Below are positions 44,938-54,588 of a DNA stretch of 64,000 nucleotides, piece by piece. Below the pieces are notes generated by a model, which was given only the letters and a program-made list of their open reading frames with translations, was not told the origin of the DNA and made no database searches. Every line of letters begins with the position of its first letter. The stretch's first letter is position 1. The stretch is from Spartinivicinus ruber (GTDB taxonomy: Bacteria; Pseudomonadota; Gammaproteobacteria; Pseudomonadales; Zooshikellaceae): NCBI RefSeq assembly GCF_011009015.1, contig NZ_CP048878.1, positions 4,494,354 through 4,558,353 of the forward strand, given 5' to 3'. The position numbers were made by a program, and so were the translations under genes.

Positions 44938-46590
44938 ATGAACGCTAACTCTGACATTATCACCGACGTTATCAACCAATATGCCCAAATACTCAACGAC
45001 AATGCTGAGTTAGTGCTTAGCTGGCAAGATATAGAAGATTGTGGCTGGCGTAGTCCTGCTCACTTTTTAATGGACTTACTTAACCATATCGAAAAGTTGG
45101 CAGCTGACATTGATGAGCATACCCTTGAAGCAATTGACCGTACAGCCTATGTAGGTCTTCTAGAGCTGATGATCCAGTTACGTAATCAAGTACCTGGCAT
45201 CCGCAAAAAATGGGAACAATTTCAAACAGAGTTTGTTAATAAACTAAACAATAATCAATTACCTAAATCCTGCATCTTGTTATTTTTAGGCCACTTGACT
45301 GAATTTGACTTGCCACTCAACCAACAGCTAGTTACAGCCTGTCAGGCCTGGCACCAGCAGCAAGCCTATCAACATGAGAATAATAAAACTGATGCTACCC
45401 CTGAAAGCTTAATGGCAGAGCTGGAAACCTTAATTATCGACTGCAACATAACCAATGAATATGATTTCTATCTTCACTTTGCAGACAATTTAACTTTTGT
45501 ACCAGAAGATACCCTGATCCCTTTATTGGCAGATATGTTACAGTCCACCAGCGCTATCATTAATGAAGGTTGCTTTTTATTTTTATTACATAAGCGTCCT
45601 GAAGTACGACAAACGTTGCTTTCACTATTACAACACCCCCATTGTCTTGAGCAGGTTTCCAGTAAAATTTTGCGGCGGCTCATCATGATGCGAAACTGGT
45701 TAGCAACCGATGAACAACAACAGTTGGATATTATTATCCGACAAATTCGCCGCCTCGGAGTGGAGTGTGAGGAGTATCTAGGCCAACCACATTTTGAGCT
45801 TAAAGAATTACGGGTTTCGATGGTAGATGGCTCTGGTGCCTGCTCATTATTAGCCTTGGTCAAAGAACATAAAAAGTTTCGTTTAATTGGGATGGTATTA
45901 AAAGAGCAGTTTGGCATTATTGATAGCTGGTTTACCCCACTGTCATTACGCAAAGACTGTGATGAAGCATTTAAACAATTTCGTCAGCAAGTGTTCAGTT
46001 TTTCTGTTGATAAGCAGTGCCTCAACCATGTACTTCCTCATTTTTTAGCCTATAATCGCGCTAATCAACAGGCCGTCACAGCAGAAGCGATGATGCTATT
46101 TGAAATGCTCAACATTAATCAATGGCAGCCCACTTTTATTAATAGCCGAACCATGCTGAAAGAGTGGAAACACTCAAACTCAGATCTATTTGAGTTTAAC
46201 CAGATAGATCAAGTGCTCACTAAAAGTAGCGATTGGCCTAACAGCGAAATGACCCAATTTAGCTGGTTTGAAAGTGACAATCAGCTACATAAAAAAATTG
46301 TGCAATGGGAAAATGATCAACTAACAGAGCAACAACAAGCACAACTCCCTTCTTTTATGCTGGAAAGCTATCGGGAAAAATGGTTAAGCCGCTTTGTTCT
46401 ATTAGCCTTGTTAAGCCAGCATAAACTGCAAAAACGTGGGCCAGAGTGGCACGAGTTTGCCATCCTTGCCGATTGCCTGGCCAATGATATGCCACTTGAG
46501 GAAATCCCCTTATTTACCCACATTCTACAGGCATCAATTGATGCCTACTTTGACCAGGCACACCTTCCCTTTTTACATAGTATTACTTAA
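44938..46590 (+). CDS. Large helical protein of unknown function
   Basis: The 550-residue soluble protein has no signal peptide and no motif I recognise. It is rich in Leu, Gln and charged residues, with repeated helical segments of about 30-40 residues over 1-290 that resemble HEAT-like or similar repeats, such as LIPLLADMLQSTSAIINEGCF then HKRPEVRQTLLSLLQH. The C-terminal half contains several Trp/His-rich stretches. The start ATG 44938 is weakly supported by its upstream sequence. It is flanked by the sphingomyelinase-like gene, which is convergent. Confidence 0.6.
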   Translation: MNANSDIITDVINQYAQILNDNAELVLSWQDIEDCGWRSPAHFLMDLLNHIEKLAADIDEHTLEAIDRTAYVGLLELMIQLRNQVPGIRKKWEQFQTEFVNKLNNNQLPKSCILLFLGHLTEFDLPLNQQLVTACQAWHQQQAYQHENNKTDATPESLMAELETLIIDCNITNEYDFYLHFADNLTFVPEDTLIPLLADMLQSTSAIINEGCFLFLLHKRPEVRQTLLSLLQHPHCLEQVSSKILRRLIMMRNWLATDEQQQLDIIIRQIRRLGVECEEYLGQPHFELKELRVSMVDGSGACSLLALVKEHKKFRLIGMVLKEQFGIIDSWFTPLSLRKDCDEAFKQFRQQVFSFSVDKQCLNHVLPHFLAYNRANQQAVTAEAMMLFEMLNINQWQPTFINSRTMLKEWKHSNSDLFEFNQIDQVLTKSSDWPNSEMTQFSWFESDNQLHKKIVQWENDQLTEQQQAQLPSFMLESYREKWLSRFVLLALLSQHKLQKRGPEWHEFAILADCLANDMPLEEIPLFTHILQASIDAYFDQAHLPFLHSIT

Positions 46591-46629
46591 GAACCTCTCG
46601 AAAAGTAACTTGAAATAGTGGTGCTTGAA

Positions 46630-47646
46630 CTAATAATGAAATGTTGCGATGACGGGATAGTGATCAGAAATATCCTGGTAATAGCCATCATACCATTGTT
46701 TTCCTGAAGCAAAAGACCACCAGCCTCTTAGGTATGACCAATACCAAGGCTGGCTGGCTTTTAAAGGAATCACTTCCATCTCAGCAGGTTGCTTAGGCTG
46801 GCGGTAGTCGGCACGTGCCATGACATAATCCAGCGTATCGTCATATTCAAGGGAAAACTTAAAATGATAGGCATTGGCTCTGGTATGCCAGTTGGTTGGT
46901 GCTGAATAGGACATCACTGTTCCTGGCTGATAGGTTAACTCACATTGGCAGCTGCGTAACATATCCTGAATATGGTCACTACGGCCAAATTCAACGTTCA
47001 TATCACCAGCGACAATCACAGGCTCCGACCGGCTTATACCAAAGCTATCGGTCCATTGACGCAACTCTATTAATTGTTGCATGCGGAAGGGGTGGGATTT
47101 TTCACTATCATCATGAGCCGCTTGCAAGTGGGTACCCAACACATGAAAATATTGCCCATTCCGCTCAATTTTTATATAAGCAGCCCCCTTGTTGGACTGG
47201 TAGTCCCAGGAGCCAAATTGGCTGGCAGTAAAAACCAAGGCATGCTGCTCTACTATCGGGTAACGACTTAATAGCATCACTCCACCCCGAATAACCAATA
47301 GACTATTGGAACAATCTCCACTTAAACTATCCCACCCATTGCCTGAGCAGTCTTGCCCTACATTAGGGGTTTGATAAGGATATAAATCTGCAAGTTGATG
47401 TAATACATCTGCTGCCTTATCAGTAAAAACCTCATTAAAAACTATCACATCAGGCAATGATTCTAGTTGACGAATAGTTTCACCGAGTTGATTTAGCCGG
47501 TTAGTTTGATCCCAGTCACCCGCAATTTTACCCAGCTGCATAATGTTATAAGCCATCACTTGCAGCTGAGTTGGTTTGCACTGACCAACTTGAGAAAATA
47601 AAGAGAGACATAGCCCTAATAAGAGCCAGTGTTTGAACAAAGACAT
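46630..47646 (-). CDS. Secreted sphingomyelinase C-like phosphodiesterase
   Basis: The 338-residue protein has a signal peptide (about 1-23) and an endonuclease/exonuclease/phosphatase fold with YNIMQL, FNEVF, GTHLQAAH, AGDMNVEFG and a closing SDHYPVIA. These match bacterial neutral sphingomyelinases, which use a metal-bound Glu and His-Asp pair to cleave sphingomyelin to ceramide and phosphocholine. Such enzymes are haemolysins in several pathogens. A nuclease alternative is possible, but the secretion signal and the C-terminal Trp/Tyr-rich loop (PWYWSYLRGWW) favour a membrane lipid target. Confidence 0.75.
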   Translation of the reverse strand: MSLFKHWLLLGLCLSLFSQVGQCKPTQLQVMAYNIMQLGKIAGDWDQTNRLNQLGETIRQLESLPDVIVFNEVFTDKAADVLHQLADLYPYQTPNVGQDCSGNGWDSLSGDCSNSLLVIRGGVMLLSRYPIVEQHALVFTASQFGSWDYQSNKGAAYIKIERNGQYFHVLGTHLQAAHDDSEKSHPFRMQQLIELRQWTDSFGISRSEPVIVAGDMNVEFGRSDHIQDMLRSCQCELTYQPGTVMSYSAPTNWHTRANAYHFKFSLEYDDTLDYVMARADYRQPKQPAEMEVIPLKASQPWYWSYLRGWWSFASGKQWYDGYYQDISDHYPVIATFHY

Positions 47647-47724
47647 AAGGAAAACCTCTTATTTTTATTATTTTTGCTTTTATGATTTGATCGTAGGGTG
47701 TTTATGCATTTTGTAGGAGAGAAT

Positions 47725-48477
47725 GTGGACAATCTAACCGAGTTTATTTTTAAGCCTATCGGTATTATCCATTCTTGCTATACCCAAAAATTCGGTATTC
47801 CCCGCCAGCCAGGTTTAGTCACTGCTGCCACTGCTGAGCTGGAGTTACTCCCCCCTTTTAACCGCCGAGAGTGCTTGAACGGCTTGGAAGTATTCTCTCA
47901 CCTTTGGGTTTCATTTATATTTCATCACACCTTAAGTGAGGGCTGGCGTCCTACCATTCGACCACCACGTCTAGGGGGTAAAAAAAGAGTGGGCGTTTTT
48001 GCCTCACGCTCAACTCATCGCCCTAACCCTATAGGTTTATCAGTTGTAAAACTGGAAAGTATTACCCAGGAAAGCGACAAGCTAAGCCTGCAATTAAGTG
48101 AAATAGACTTGCTGGATGGTACACCGGTTATCGATATAAAACCCTACTTACCCTATAGTGATCACATTATCGAAGCCAGCAATGGTTTTGCTCCACCACC
48201 TGCTGCCAATAAAACCGTAACCTTTAGTGAGCAAGTAAAGTCATTTTGTCAGCAATACCAACAAACAACGGGGCGAAATCTGTATCTATTGACCAGCCAG
48301 GTACTTAGCCAAGACCCCAGGCCAGCTTATTTACAAAATAGCAGTGGACGTGAACATGGTATTCAACTGTGGGATGTTAATATAAGATGGCATACAACAC
48401 CTGACACCTTTCATGTCAACTATATGGAGCCTGTTAATAATGAAAGTGATTCAAGTTTCACAACACGGAGACATTGA
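47725..48477 (+). CDS. trmO: tRNA m6t6A37 methyltransferase TrmO
   Basis: The protein of about 250 residues matches TrmO (YaeB/TsaA): PIGIIHSCYTQKFGIPRQPGLV, SHLWVSFIFH, RPTIRPPRLGGKKRVGVFASRSTHRPNPIGLS with the SAM-binding part, and LDGTPVIDIKPYLPYSD. It adds a methyl to N6-threonylcarbamoyl-A37 of tRNA-Thr. GTG 47725 with AGGAG 5 bp upstream gives the usual short N terminus; ATG 47704 is an alternative. Its end overlaps the next gene by 38 bp. Confidence 0.88.
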   Translation: MDNLTEFIFKPIGIIHSCYTQKFGIPRQPGLVTAATAELELLPPFNRRECLNGLEVFSHLWVSFIFHHTLSEGWRPTIRPPRLGGKKRVGVFASRSTHRPNPIGLSVVKLESITQESDKLSLQLSEIDLLDGTPVIDIKPYLPYSDHIIEASNGFAPPPAANKTVTFSEQVKSFCQQYQQTTGRNLYLLTSQVLSQDPRPAYLQNSSGREHGIQLWDVNIRWHTTPDTFHVNYMEPVNNESDSSFTTRRH

Positions 48478-49411
48478 TGTACTACAACTGGTAGAAAAAA
48501 ATTTACCTACACCTAGCCCTGAAGAGTTAGTCATTAAAATTTATGCCGCAGGGGTTAATCCAGTTGATACTTACATCAGAGCGGGCACCAATAATTACAC
48601 AACTACTTTTCCTTACACACCCGGCAAAGACGGCGCTGGTATAGTAGAAGCGGTTGGAGAAAGTGTGTCTTGGTTTAAACCAGGTGACCGGGTGTTTTGT
48701 ACCCAATCCATTACCGGCTGCTATGCTGATACTGCTGTTTGTTCACAAGATCATGTTTATCCCCTACCAGATAACCTTAGTTTCGCTCAGGGTGCTTGCT
48801 TAGGCATCCCTTATGGTACAGCCTGGTTAGCTCTTCACCAGCGTGCAGCGGCTATCGCCGGTGAAACTATGTTAATTCATGGTGCCAGTGGTGGTGTTGG
48901 TTTAGCCGCCATTGAGCTCGGTAATGCTCATGGCTTAACAGTGTTGGGTACTGCCAGTACAGAACTAGGAACACAATCAGCCTATCAGCAAGGGGCTGAT
49001 CAAATGTTCAACCACAATGATCAGAATCACTGGCAAGCCATTAAGGGTTACACCCAAAATCAAGGTATCGATATTATTTTAGAAATGTTAGCCAATATTA
49101 ATTTAGGCCAGGATTTACCTTTGTTAACCAAAGGAGGACGGGTAATTATTATTGGCAGCCGTGGTGAAGTCACAATTAATCCAAGGGACCTCATGGCACG
49201 TAATGCCGATATCAGAGGATTAGCATTAGCCAATGCTAGTCTGGAAGAACGACAAGCAATGTACAACAATATCGTTGAGCTAGCCAAAGATGGCAAAATT
49301 AATCCTGTTGTTAAACATGCCTTTACTCTTGAAGAAGCAGGTAAAGCCCATCAACAAGTGATGACCAAAGGTGCGGCGGGTAATGTTGTATTAATAGCAA
49401 GACCAGAGTAA
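48440..49411 (+). CDS. Zinc-independent quinone oxidoreductase (zeta-crystallin type)
   Basis: The 323-residue protein is a medium-chain dehydrogenase/reductase of the quinone-reductase branch: GVNPVDTYIRAG, TPGKDGAGIVEAVGE, then the NADPH-binding HGASGGVGLAAIELG. The zinc-ligand cysteines of alcohol dehydrogenases are absent. It reduces quinones or enones with NADPH. ATG 48440 lies inside the end of trmO, so the two are cotranscribed. Confidence 0.88.
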   Translation: MKVIQVSQHGDIDVLQLVEKNLPTPSPEELVIKIYAAGVNPVDTYIRAGTNNYTTTFPYTPGKDGAGIVEAVGESVSWFKPGDRVFCTQSITGCYADTAVCSQDHVYPLPDNLSFAQGACLGIPYGTAWLALHQRAAAIAGETMLIHGASGGVGLAAIELGNAHGLTVLGTASTELGTQSAYQQGADQMFNHNDQNHWQAIKGYTQNQGIDIILEMLANINLGQDLPLLTKGGRVIIIGSRGEVTINPRDLMARNADIRGLALANASLEERQAMYNNIVELAKDGKINPVVKHAFTLEEAGKAHQQVMTKGAAGNVVLIARPE

Positions 49412-49573
49412 GTATAACTCTTCGTGAATAATTTTTAGGCTTTGTTACCATCGTTGTTCACTCCAGTTACTTAAGCTCCTGGGGCCTTATCACTTGGTTG
49501 CCTAGCCTAAAACCTCCTTCACTGTGAGTATATACTGCCGTATTTCACATAGTGGGTACAAACAAGTTACTAA

Positions 49574-50305
49574 CTAGCTTACTCTCGCCAAAAAGTCCTG
49601 GGTGCGAGAGTCTTGAGGTGATTGAAATATTTGCTCTGGCGACCCTTGCTCAACAATACCGCCATCTGCCATAAACAACACCCGATCAGCGACTTCACGG
49701 GCAAATTGCATTTCATGGGTAACCACCAGCATGGTTTGTTGTTGTTTGGCTAATGCTTTCATTAAATTCAGCACTTCTCCTACTTTCTCTGGGTCAAGTG
49801 CCGAGGTTGGTTCATCAAATAAAATAACTGGGCTTTGAGTTGCGAGTGCTCGACCAATGCCTATTCGCTGTTGCTGACCACCAGATAACTGAGCAGGAAA
49901 AGCGGTTGCTTTATCTGCCAACCCCACCTTATCTAATATTTCAGATGCAAGCTGTTTTGCTTCCGCTTTAGGCCATTTTTGCACAGTAATCAACGGCTCC
50001 ATAATATTGGCCAAAGCAGTTTTATTTTTAAATAGTGCATATTGTTGAAACACAAAAGCTGTTTTACGCCGCAAAGCTAATACATCAGCCGTTGTATAGC
50101 TCTGGCTGTTGACTGTAATCCCATCAATAGCCACAGTGCCTGCCGAGGGTGCTTCCAACCAATTTAAACAACGCAGTAATGTCGACTTACCCGTACCGGA
50201 TGGACCTATTATAGCGACTGTCTCCCCCGCATTAATCGAGAGATCAATATTGGATAAAACAGCTTTACCAACAAATGTTTTAGCCAATCCTTTTACTTTA
50301 AGCAT
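49574..50305 (-). CDS. Amino-acid ABC transporter ATP-binding protein
   Basis: The 243-residue protein has Walker [10 protein letters not shown] (34-42), the Q-loop FQQYALF, signature LSGGQQQR, Walker [14 protein letters not shown] and the switch VVTHEMQ. It is of the polar amino acid importer type and powers uptake with the permease and binding protein encoded upstream. The order, binding protein then permease then ATPase, is typical. Start ATG 50305 lies 22 bp after the permease. Confidence 0.92.
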   Translation of the reverse strand: MLKVKGLAKTFVGKAVLSNIDLSINAGETVAIIGPSGTGKSTLLRCLNWLEAPSAGTVAIDGITVNSQSYTTADVLALRRKTAFVFQQYALFKNKTALANIMEPLITVQKWPKAEAKQLASEILDKVGLADKATAFPAQLSGGQQQRIGIGRALATQSPVILFDEPTSALDPEKVGEVLNLMKALAKQQQTMLVVTHEMQFAREVADRVLFMADGGIVEQGSPEQIFQSPQDSRTQDFLARVS

Positions 50306-50327
50306 AACAACAATTTCGCTTTTAAAC

Positions 50328-50990
50328 TCAATAAGCTTTATTTAAATGATTTTCCAATGCCTGCTGACAACGGGTTAATAAAACGACTATCAACCAATAA
50401 ACCAACGCCACCAAAACAAAGCTTTCAAAATATTTAAAACTGCTGGCAGCTTCTAGTTTTGCTTTTGCCATAATATCCGCCACCCCCAAAGTAAATGCTA
50501 ATGAGGTACTTTTGAGCAAGTCAATAAAATTATTCATTAATGGTGGAGTGGCAATTCGGGTAGCCTGAGGCAAAATAATTCGTCGCATAGCCTGCAATTC
50601 TGTCATGCCAATACTTAATGCAGCTTCCCGCTGATCACTGGTAACACTTAAAATAGCAGCGCGAATACTTTCTGCCATATAAGCAGCAAAGTGTAACCCT
50701 AATCCAATCACAGCTGCTGCAAAACCCGACATATCAGCAGCTGGTACTAACTGAGGTAACCCGTAATATAATAAAAACAGTTGCACTAACAATGGAGTGC
50801 CACGAAAAAAAGAAATATAAAAATCAGCCAGCTGGGTTAGCCCTTTCACTTGAAAAACCTTTATTAAGGCCAGCAAAACACCAATACCCAACGATAGCAG
50901 TACAGCAATAATGGACATCCCCATAGTGATGTCCAATGCATTTAGAATAACCGGCAGCCGGTCGTAAAGGTAAAGAAAGTCAAAATTCAT
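50328..50990 (-). CDS. Amino-acid ABC transporter permease
   Basis: The 220-residue protein has about five membrane helices and the HisM/GlnP-type coupling motif [22 protein letters not shown] 50990 overlaps the binding-protein stop by 4 bp (ATGA), which fixes the start. It forms the membrane channel of the importer, probably as a homodimer. Substrate follows the binding protein, likely cystine or another polar amino acid. Confidence 0.9.
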   Translation of the reverse strand: MNFDFLYLYDRLPVILNALDITMGMSIIAVLLSLGIGVLLALIKVFQVKGLTQLADFYISFFRGTPLLVQLFLLYYGLPQLVPAADMSGFAAAVIGLGLHFAAYMAESIRAAILSVTSDQREAALSIGMTELQAMRRIILPQATRIATPPLMNNFIDLLKSTSLAFTLGVADIMAKAKLEAASSFKYFESFVLVALVYWLIVVLLTRCQQALENHLNKAY

Positions 50991-51769
50991 GATTGCTTGG
51001 TAATATCCATGCCAAACCATTTGTTAGAAATTTTTGCCAAAGTGCCATCTTGTAGCATGGCTGCTAAGGCTTCATCTACCTGTTGACGCAATGCATCCCC
51101 TCGTTCATTGCGTGGAAATGGCAAAGCATTACGAATCACTTCAATCGGTTTACCCACTAGCTTTAAAGGTAGTTGAGATTTTTTGATCAATGCCAACACA
51201 GATACTCTATCCATAACAAAAGCATCTGAACTACCTTTCACAACATTTTGTTCAACACCTGTATCAAAGGACACAATCTCTATCTGTTGCTTCTCATCAT
51301 GCTTGCGCAAGATCTGTTCAAAATTAGAGCCCAAATTAACTGCTACTTTTTTACCAGCTAAATCTGCAAGTGACTGAATGGTTGCATTATTTTTATGCAC
51401 AACCACCTGAGCACCATCATAAACATAAGCCGTAGAAAACTGATACTTCTTATTACGCTCTTCAGTTATGGTAATTTGATTAGAAATCGTATCTATTTTA
51501 CCGGCTTCTAACATGCCAAATAAACCAGAAAAATTTGCTGTCACAAACTTAATGGGTTGATCCACCCGTTTGCCTATTTCATTCCATAAATCAATTTCGA
51601 AGCCCTGTAGCTCTCCTTTTTCAACAAAAGTAAAAGGATAATAACTACCAGAACTACCAACTTTTATTGCCTCTGCTTGATTCTTTCCGGCTTGTTCATT
51701 TTCTGATGAACACCCTACCAAAGCGAATATAGCAACTATTGGTAGCAACCAACGCATTAATTGTTTCAC
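50987..51769 (-). CDS. Amino-acid ABC transporter substrate-binding lipoprotein
   Basis: The 260-residue protein begins at GTG 51769 (GAGG 8 bp upstream) and has a lipobox LVGC with lipidated C20. The mature part is a type II periplasmic binding fold: IKVGSSGSYYPFTFVEKGELQGFEIDLWNEIGKR and DTISNQITITEERNKKYQFSTAY. Resemblance is greatest to cystine/FliY-type proteins, but the ligand is not certain. As a lipoprotein it stays tethered to the membrane near the permease. Confidence 0.88.
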   Translation of the reverse strand: MKQLMRWLLPIVAIFALVGCSSENEQAGKNQAEAIKVGSSGSYYPFTFVEKGELQGFEIDLWNEIGKRVDQPIKFVTANFSGLFGMLEAGKIDTISNQITITEERNKKYQFSTAYVYDGAQVVVHKNNATIQSLADLAGKKVAVNLGSNFEQILRKHDEKQQIEIVSFDTGVEQNVVKGSSDAFVMDRVSVLALIKKSQLPLKLVGKPIEVIRNALPFPRNERGDALRQQVDEALAAMLQDGTLAKISNKWFGMDITKQS

Positions 51770-52272
51770 GCAAGCGACCTCTATATTAATAAAAAATAAC
51801 ACTACATTTACTGTAATTAGTGATTACTCAAACTGTATTTAATTGGTACCAAGATTTATTTATAGAATGATTTGGCCAAATATGTCAGTTGGCAGCCATT
51901 CCTAATAACACCCTTTATGAAACCAATAATGGATTTAGGCAGAAACCGAAGTGACAACACATAGTCTATTAAAAATCTCAACAGCGGTAGGGAGCCTATA
52001 CCGTACTTATAGACCTAGCCAGGAGGACACCATACTGAAGAATAGATCAGCAATACAATACTAAAAAATAACATAAAAATAACATTCAGTTATATAAGTA
52101 AACTACTACTTACTCATTGAAACACAATCATCAACAGATTCTAGAACCTTAATGTATATATGTTACAATAGGGAAATTTTTTGGCTATTTTTCAGCCTCT
52201 GGTATTACATTAAAATTTAACAACTTAGTAGTCTCTTTTTACAAAAGAGCATGAAGAGAAAGTAGCAAACTC
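51770..52272. other. 503-bp noncoding stretch between transporter operon and udk
   Basis: It holds the promoters of the divergent transporter operon and udk. A TACAAT hexamer near 52163 upstream of udk could be a -10 element, but no -35 was convincing. Nothing else ordered was seen. Confidence 0.4.
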
Positions 52273-52899
52273 ATGGCACAGAATACCATTCTTGTTGGCA
52301 TTGCAGGCGCATCCGCTTCTGGCAAAAGTTTACTTGCTCAAACCTTAATCAAAGAACTCCAATCTGAACAGGTTTGTGTAATTTCAGAGGACTCATACTA
52401 CAAGGATCAAAGCCATCTGACCATGGACGAGCGCACTAAAACTAACTATGACCATCCCGAATCACTCGATCATGAATTAATGATCAAGCATATGCAAGCA
52501 CTCAAATTAGGCTCTACCGTTCAAGTGCCTGTCTATGATTACTCTATCCACAACCGACGAGCAGAAACTCGAGCAGTAAAGCCAACACGTGTAGTTCTTA
52601 TTGAAGGTATTCTGCTACTCGCTACTCCCGAAGTCAGAAATGAGTTTGACTTGAAGTTTTATATGGATACCCCATTGGATATTTGCCTGCTTCGTCGTTT
52701 GCAAAGAGACATTATCAGCCGCGGCCGTGACATGGACTCTGTGCTAAAACAGTATCAAGAAACTGTTCGCCCCATGTTTATGCAGTTTATTGAGCCTTCA
52801 CGCCAATATGCCGACCTGATTATTCCCCATGGCGGACGAAATCGCATTGCTATTGATCTAATTAAAACCAAAATCCGCTCTCTGATCGAAAAGTACTAG
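52273..52899 (+). CDS. udk: Uridine kinase
   Basis: The 208-residue protein has the P-loop GASASGKS (12-19), the SEDSYYKD and YDHPESLD nucleoside-pocket motifs and the [13 protein letters not shown] lid. It phosphorylates uridine and cytidine in pyrimidine salvage. The length is normal and it stands alone, followed by a large hairpin. Confidence 0.95.
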   Translation: MAQNTILVGIAGASASGKSLLAQTLIKELQSEQVCVISEDSYYKDQSHLTMDERTKTNYDHPESLDHELMIKHMQALKLGSTVQVPVYDYSIHNRRAETRAVKPTRVVLIEGILLLATPEVRNEFDLKFYMDTPLDICLLRRLQRDIISRGRDMDSVLKQYQETVRPMFMQFIEPSRQYADLIIPHGGRNRIAIDLIKTKIRSLIEKY

Positions 52900-52957
52900 T
52901 CTGCTGGCTTTTTCAGCAAATATTAAAGAGCCAAGCACGCTATCTAGACTTACCTAT

Positions 52958-53001
52958 CTACAGCATTTTCGATTCATCAGTGAATCAAGGTGCTGTAGCT
53001 A
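52958..53001 (+). terminator. Hairpin downstream of udk
   Basis: CTACAGCA pairs with TGCTGTAG and an inner GATTCA with TGAATC, loop TCAG. A weak T-rich stretch (CTACTTTTGTT) follows. It is probably the udk terminator. Confidence 0.5.
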
Positions 53002-53156
53002 CTTTTGTTCTCTCCCCCAAATTTACTGAGTGTTCTGGTGATAAACCAACTAAATAAAGGTCAAACCTTACAATTAGCTCATTTACTCCAGGTTAAGCCA
53101 GGTACATTTGTTGCTTTATTATTGATTATCTATCATAAAAGCATGGAGGTTGTTCA

Positions 53157-53537
53157 ATGCTTAAACGAATTGTTTATTCCTGCTTCCTTATCAGTGCATT
53201 ATTGATTAGCGGTTGCTCCCATATTGCCAAACAGCAAGCCAAGTACCCATTAAGTGTATACTATTACACCCAAGGTGATTTCGTAAATTTAAGAGCTTAC
53301 TTACCTGAAGGTGAGCCTGCCAGTGGTGCCCAACTGGAAGTATTTGACGACTTTAATCGTCGTATCATCAACAAACCATTAAACGATAAAGGCTTCCACC
53401 GATTTCGTTTTCCTTCCAACAAAGTCAAATTGACAGCTCATGTCACCAGTCAAGATGGCAGAAAAGGTAGGCGTTATATCGAAAGAGAAGACAAAGATTC
53501 GTTAAGGAAGAACACGTTGTGGTATAAAAACTATTAA
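53157..53537 (+). CDS. Small lipoprotein of unknown function
   Basis: The 126-residue protein has a signal peptide with lipobox LISGC (C20). The mature part is beta-rich, with YYTQGDFVNLRAYLPEGEPASGAQLEVFDDFNRRI reminiscent of small domains that extend outer-membrane or transport proteins. No family is certain. GGAGG lies upstream of ATG 53157. The gene ends at a bidirectional terminator. Confidence 0.7.
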   Translation: MLKRIVYSCFLISALLISGCSHIAKQQAKYPLSVYYYTQGDFVNLRAYLPEGEPASGAQLEVFDDFNRRIINKPLNDKGFHRFRFPSNKVKLTAHVTSQDGRKGRRYIEREDKDSLRKNTLWYKNY

Positions 53538-53587
53538 ATAAAAGCAAAAGAGACTAACAAACGGCAAGCAATTCTACAGTGACATAG

Positions 53588-53617
53588 TTTAAAGGCCCTG
53601 TATTAGGGGCCTTTAAA
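53588..53617. terminator. Bidirectional terminator
   Basis: TTTAAAGGCCC is perfectly inverted as GGGCCTTTAAA with an 8-base loop. It lies between the convergent lipoprotein and DUF3137 genes. The A/T ends of the stem give T-rich tails in both directions. Confidence 0.75.
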
Positions 53618-53637
53618 CTCTATATTAACGATATTTT

Positions 53638-54588
53638 TCAGCTTTTAACAGCAAGTCGTACATCATAGATTAATGAACAAGCACGCATCAGCTCACTGTA
53701 CCAAACAATCACATCATCTGAATAAAAGCTGTCAAAATAAACGTTTTTAGAGCGATCAAATACATGCAGACCATTAATCCCAATGACAACTTTATTGCCA
53801 TTAAAAACCAGGTAAACATTATCGCCATATTTCGCACGTAAAGACATGACTTGCATTATCAGTCGAGTTGTTAACAACTGATGAACATCTTCCGTGCAAT
53901 CTGAGTAAACGTCAAAATATCGATCAAACGCAGCATAGCCAACATTAATATTATTAAAACACTTATAAAAAGCCTCATATTCCTGACGTTCTTCTTCATC
54001 CAAGAAACTTGGCTTAGGCCGTATGACTAAATGTCCCGGAAAGTTTTTTTCGTTATCAATAATGACACAAACCCCATGAAATGCTGTTTGCAAGAAATGA
54101 AAAATACCTTTCCGCTCCACCGCCGCATAAATATCTGACATTTCAAAATGAACACCTTCCCACTTGCCCGTAATATAGTCTTGACCTTGATAGCGAACAA
54201 AAGCACCCGGAACTACCTTACTATCCTGGAATACATGACGAGTTATCCCTTGATTAGCACGGTATTCCAAGGAGTCATCAGTAAACTGGACTACTTTAGG
54301 TAAAATGGCAGAGTAACATTCAGTATTAAAGGCCTGCTTGAGTTGCAAGTAATCTTTGCGCAGATACCAACCAATCACAATTGCTGATAATAAAATGGTG
54401 ACTAGAATGGCATTACTGCTTTCCAGCAATAAGGCTGAGGCAACAATAGCCGCCAACCAATAAAGCAACCCTTTTTGAATACTTTGATAAAACTCGTGGC
54501 CCAGCGATTTTGCCCTTGCTGAAAAGTCCCCTTTGCCTTCCACTAATGCATCAACATAAAAGGCAGTGATTTGATCTACAGACTTCAT
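53638..54588 (-). CDS. DUF3137-family membrane protein
   Basis: The 316-residue protein has two membrane helices (about 38-56 and 58-76) and a large soluble domain with the DUF3137 pattern: LEYRANQGIT, FQDSKVVPG, FHGVCVIIDNEKNFPGHLVI, YFDVYSDCTEDVHQLLTTRLIMQVMSLRAKYG and NKVVIGI. The function of the family is unknown to me. Start ATG 54588 has a weak upstream site. Confidence 0.75.
   Translation of the reverse strand: MKSVDQITAFYVDALVEGKGDFSARAKSLGHEFYQSIQKGLLYWLAAIVASALLLESSNAILVTILLSAIVIGWYLRKDYLQLKQAFNTECYSAILPKVVQFTDDSLEYRANQGITRHVFQDSKVVPGAFVRYQGQDYITGKWEGVHFEMSDIYAAVERKGIFHFLQTAFHGVCVIIDNEKNFPGHLVIRPKPSFLDEEERQEYEAFYKCFNNINVGYAAFDRYFDVYSDCTEDVHQLLTTRLIMQVMSLRAKYGDNVYLVFNGNKVVIGINGLHVFDRSKNVYFDSFYSDDVIVWYSELMRACSLIYDVRLAVKS

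Noticed and set aside
53005-53205. A 66-codon plus-strand frame ahead of the small lipoprotein gene
   Set aside because: It overlaps the convincing lipoprotein start with lipobox in another frame and has no coding character of its own.
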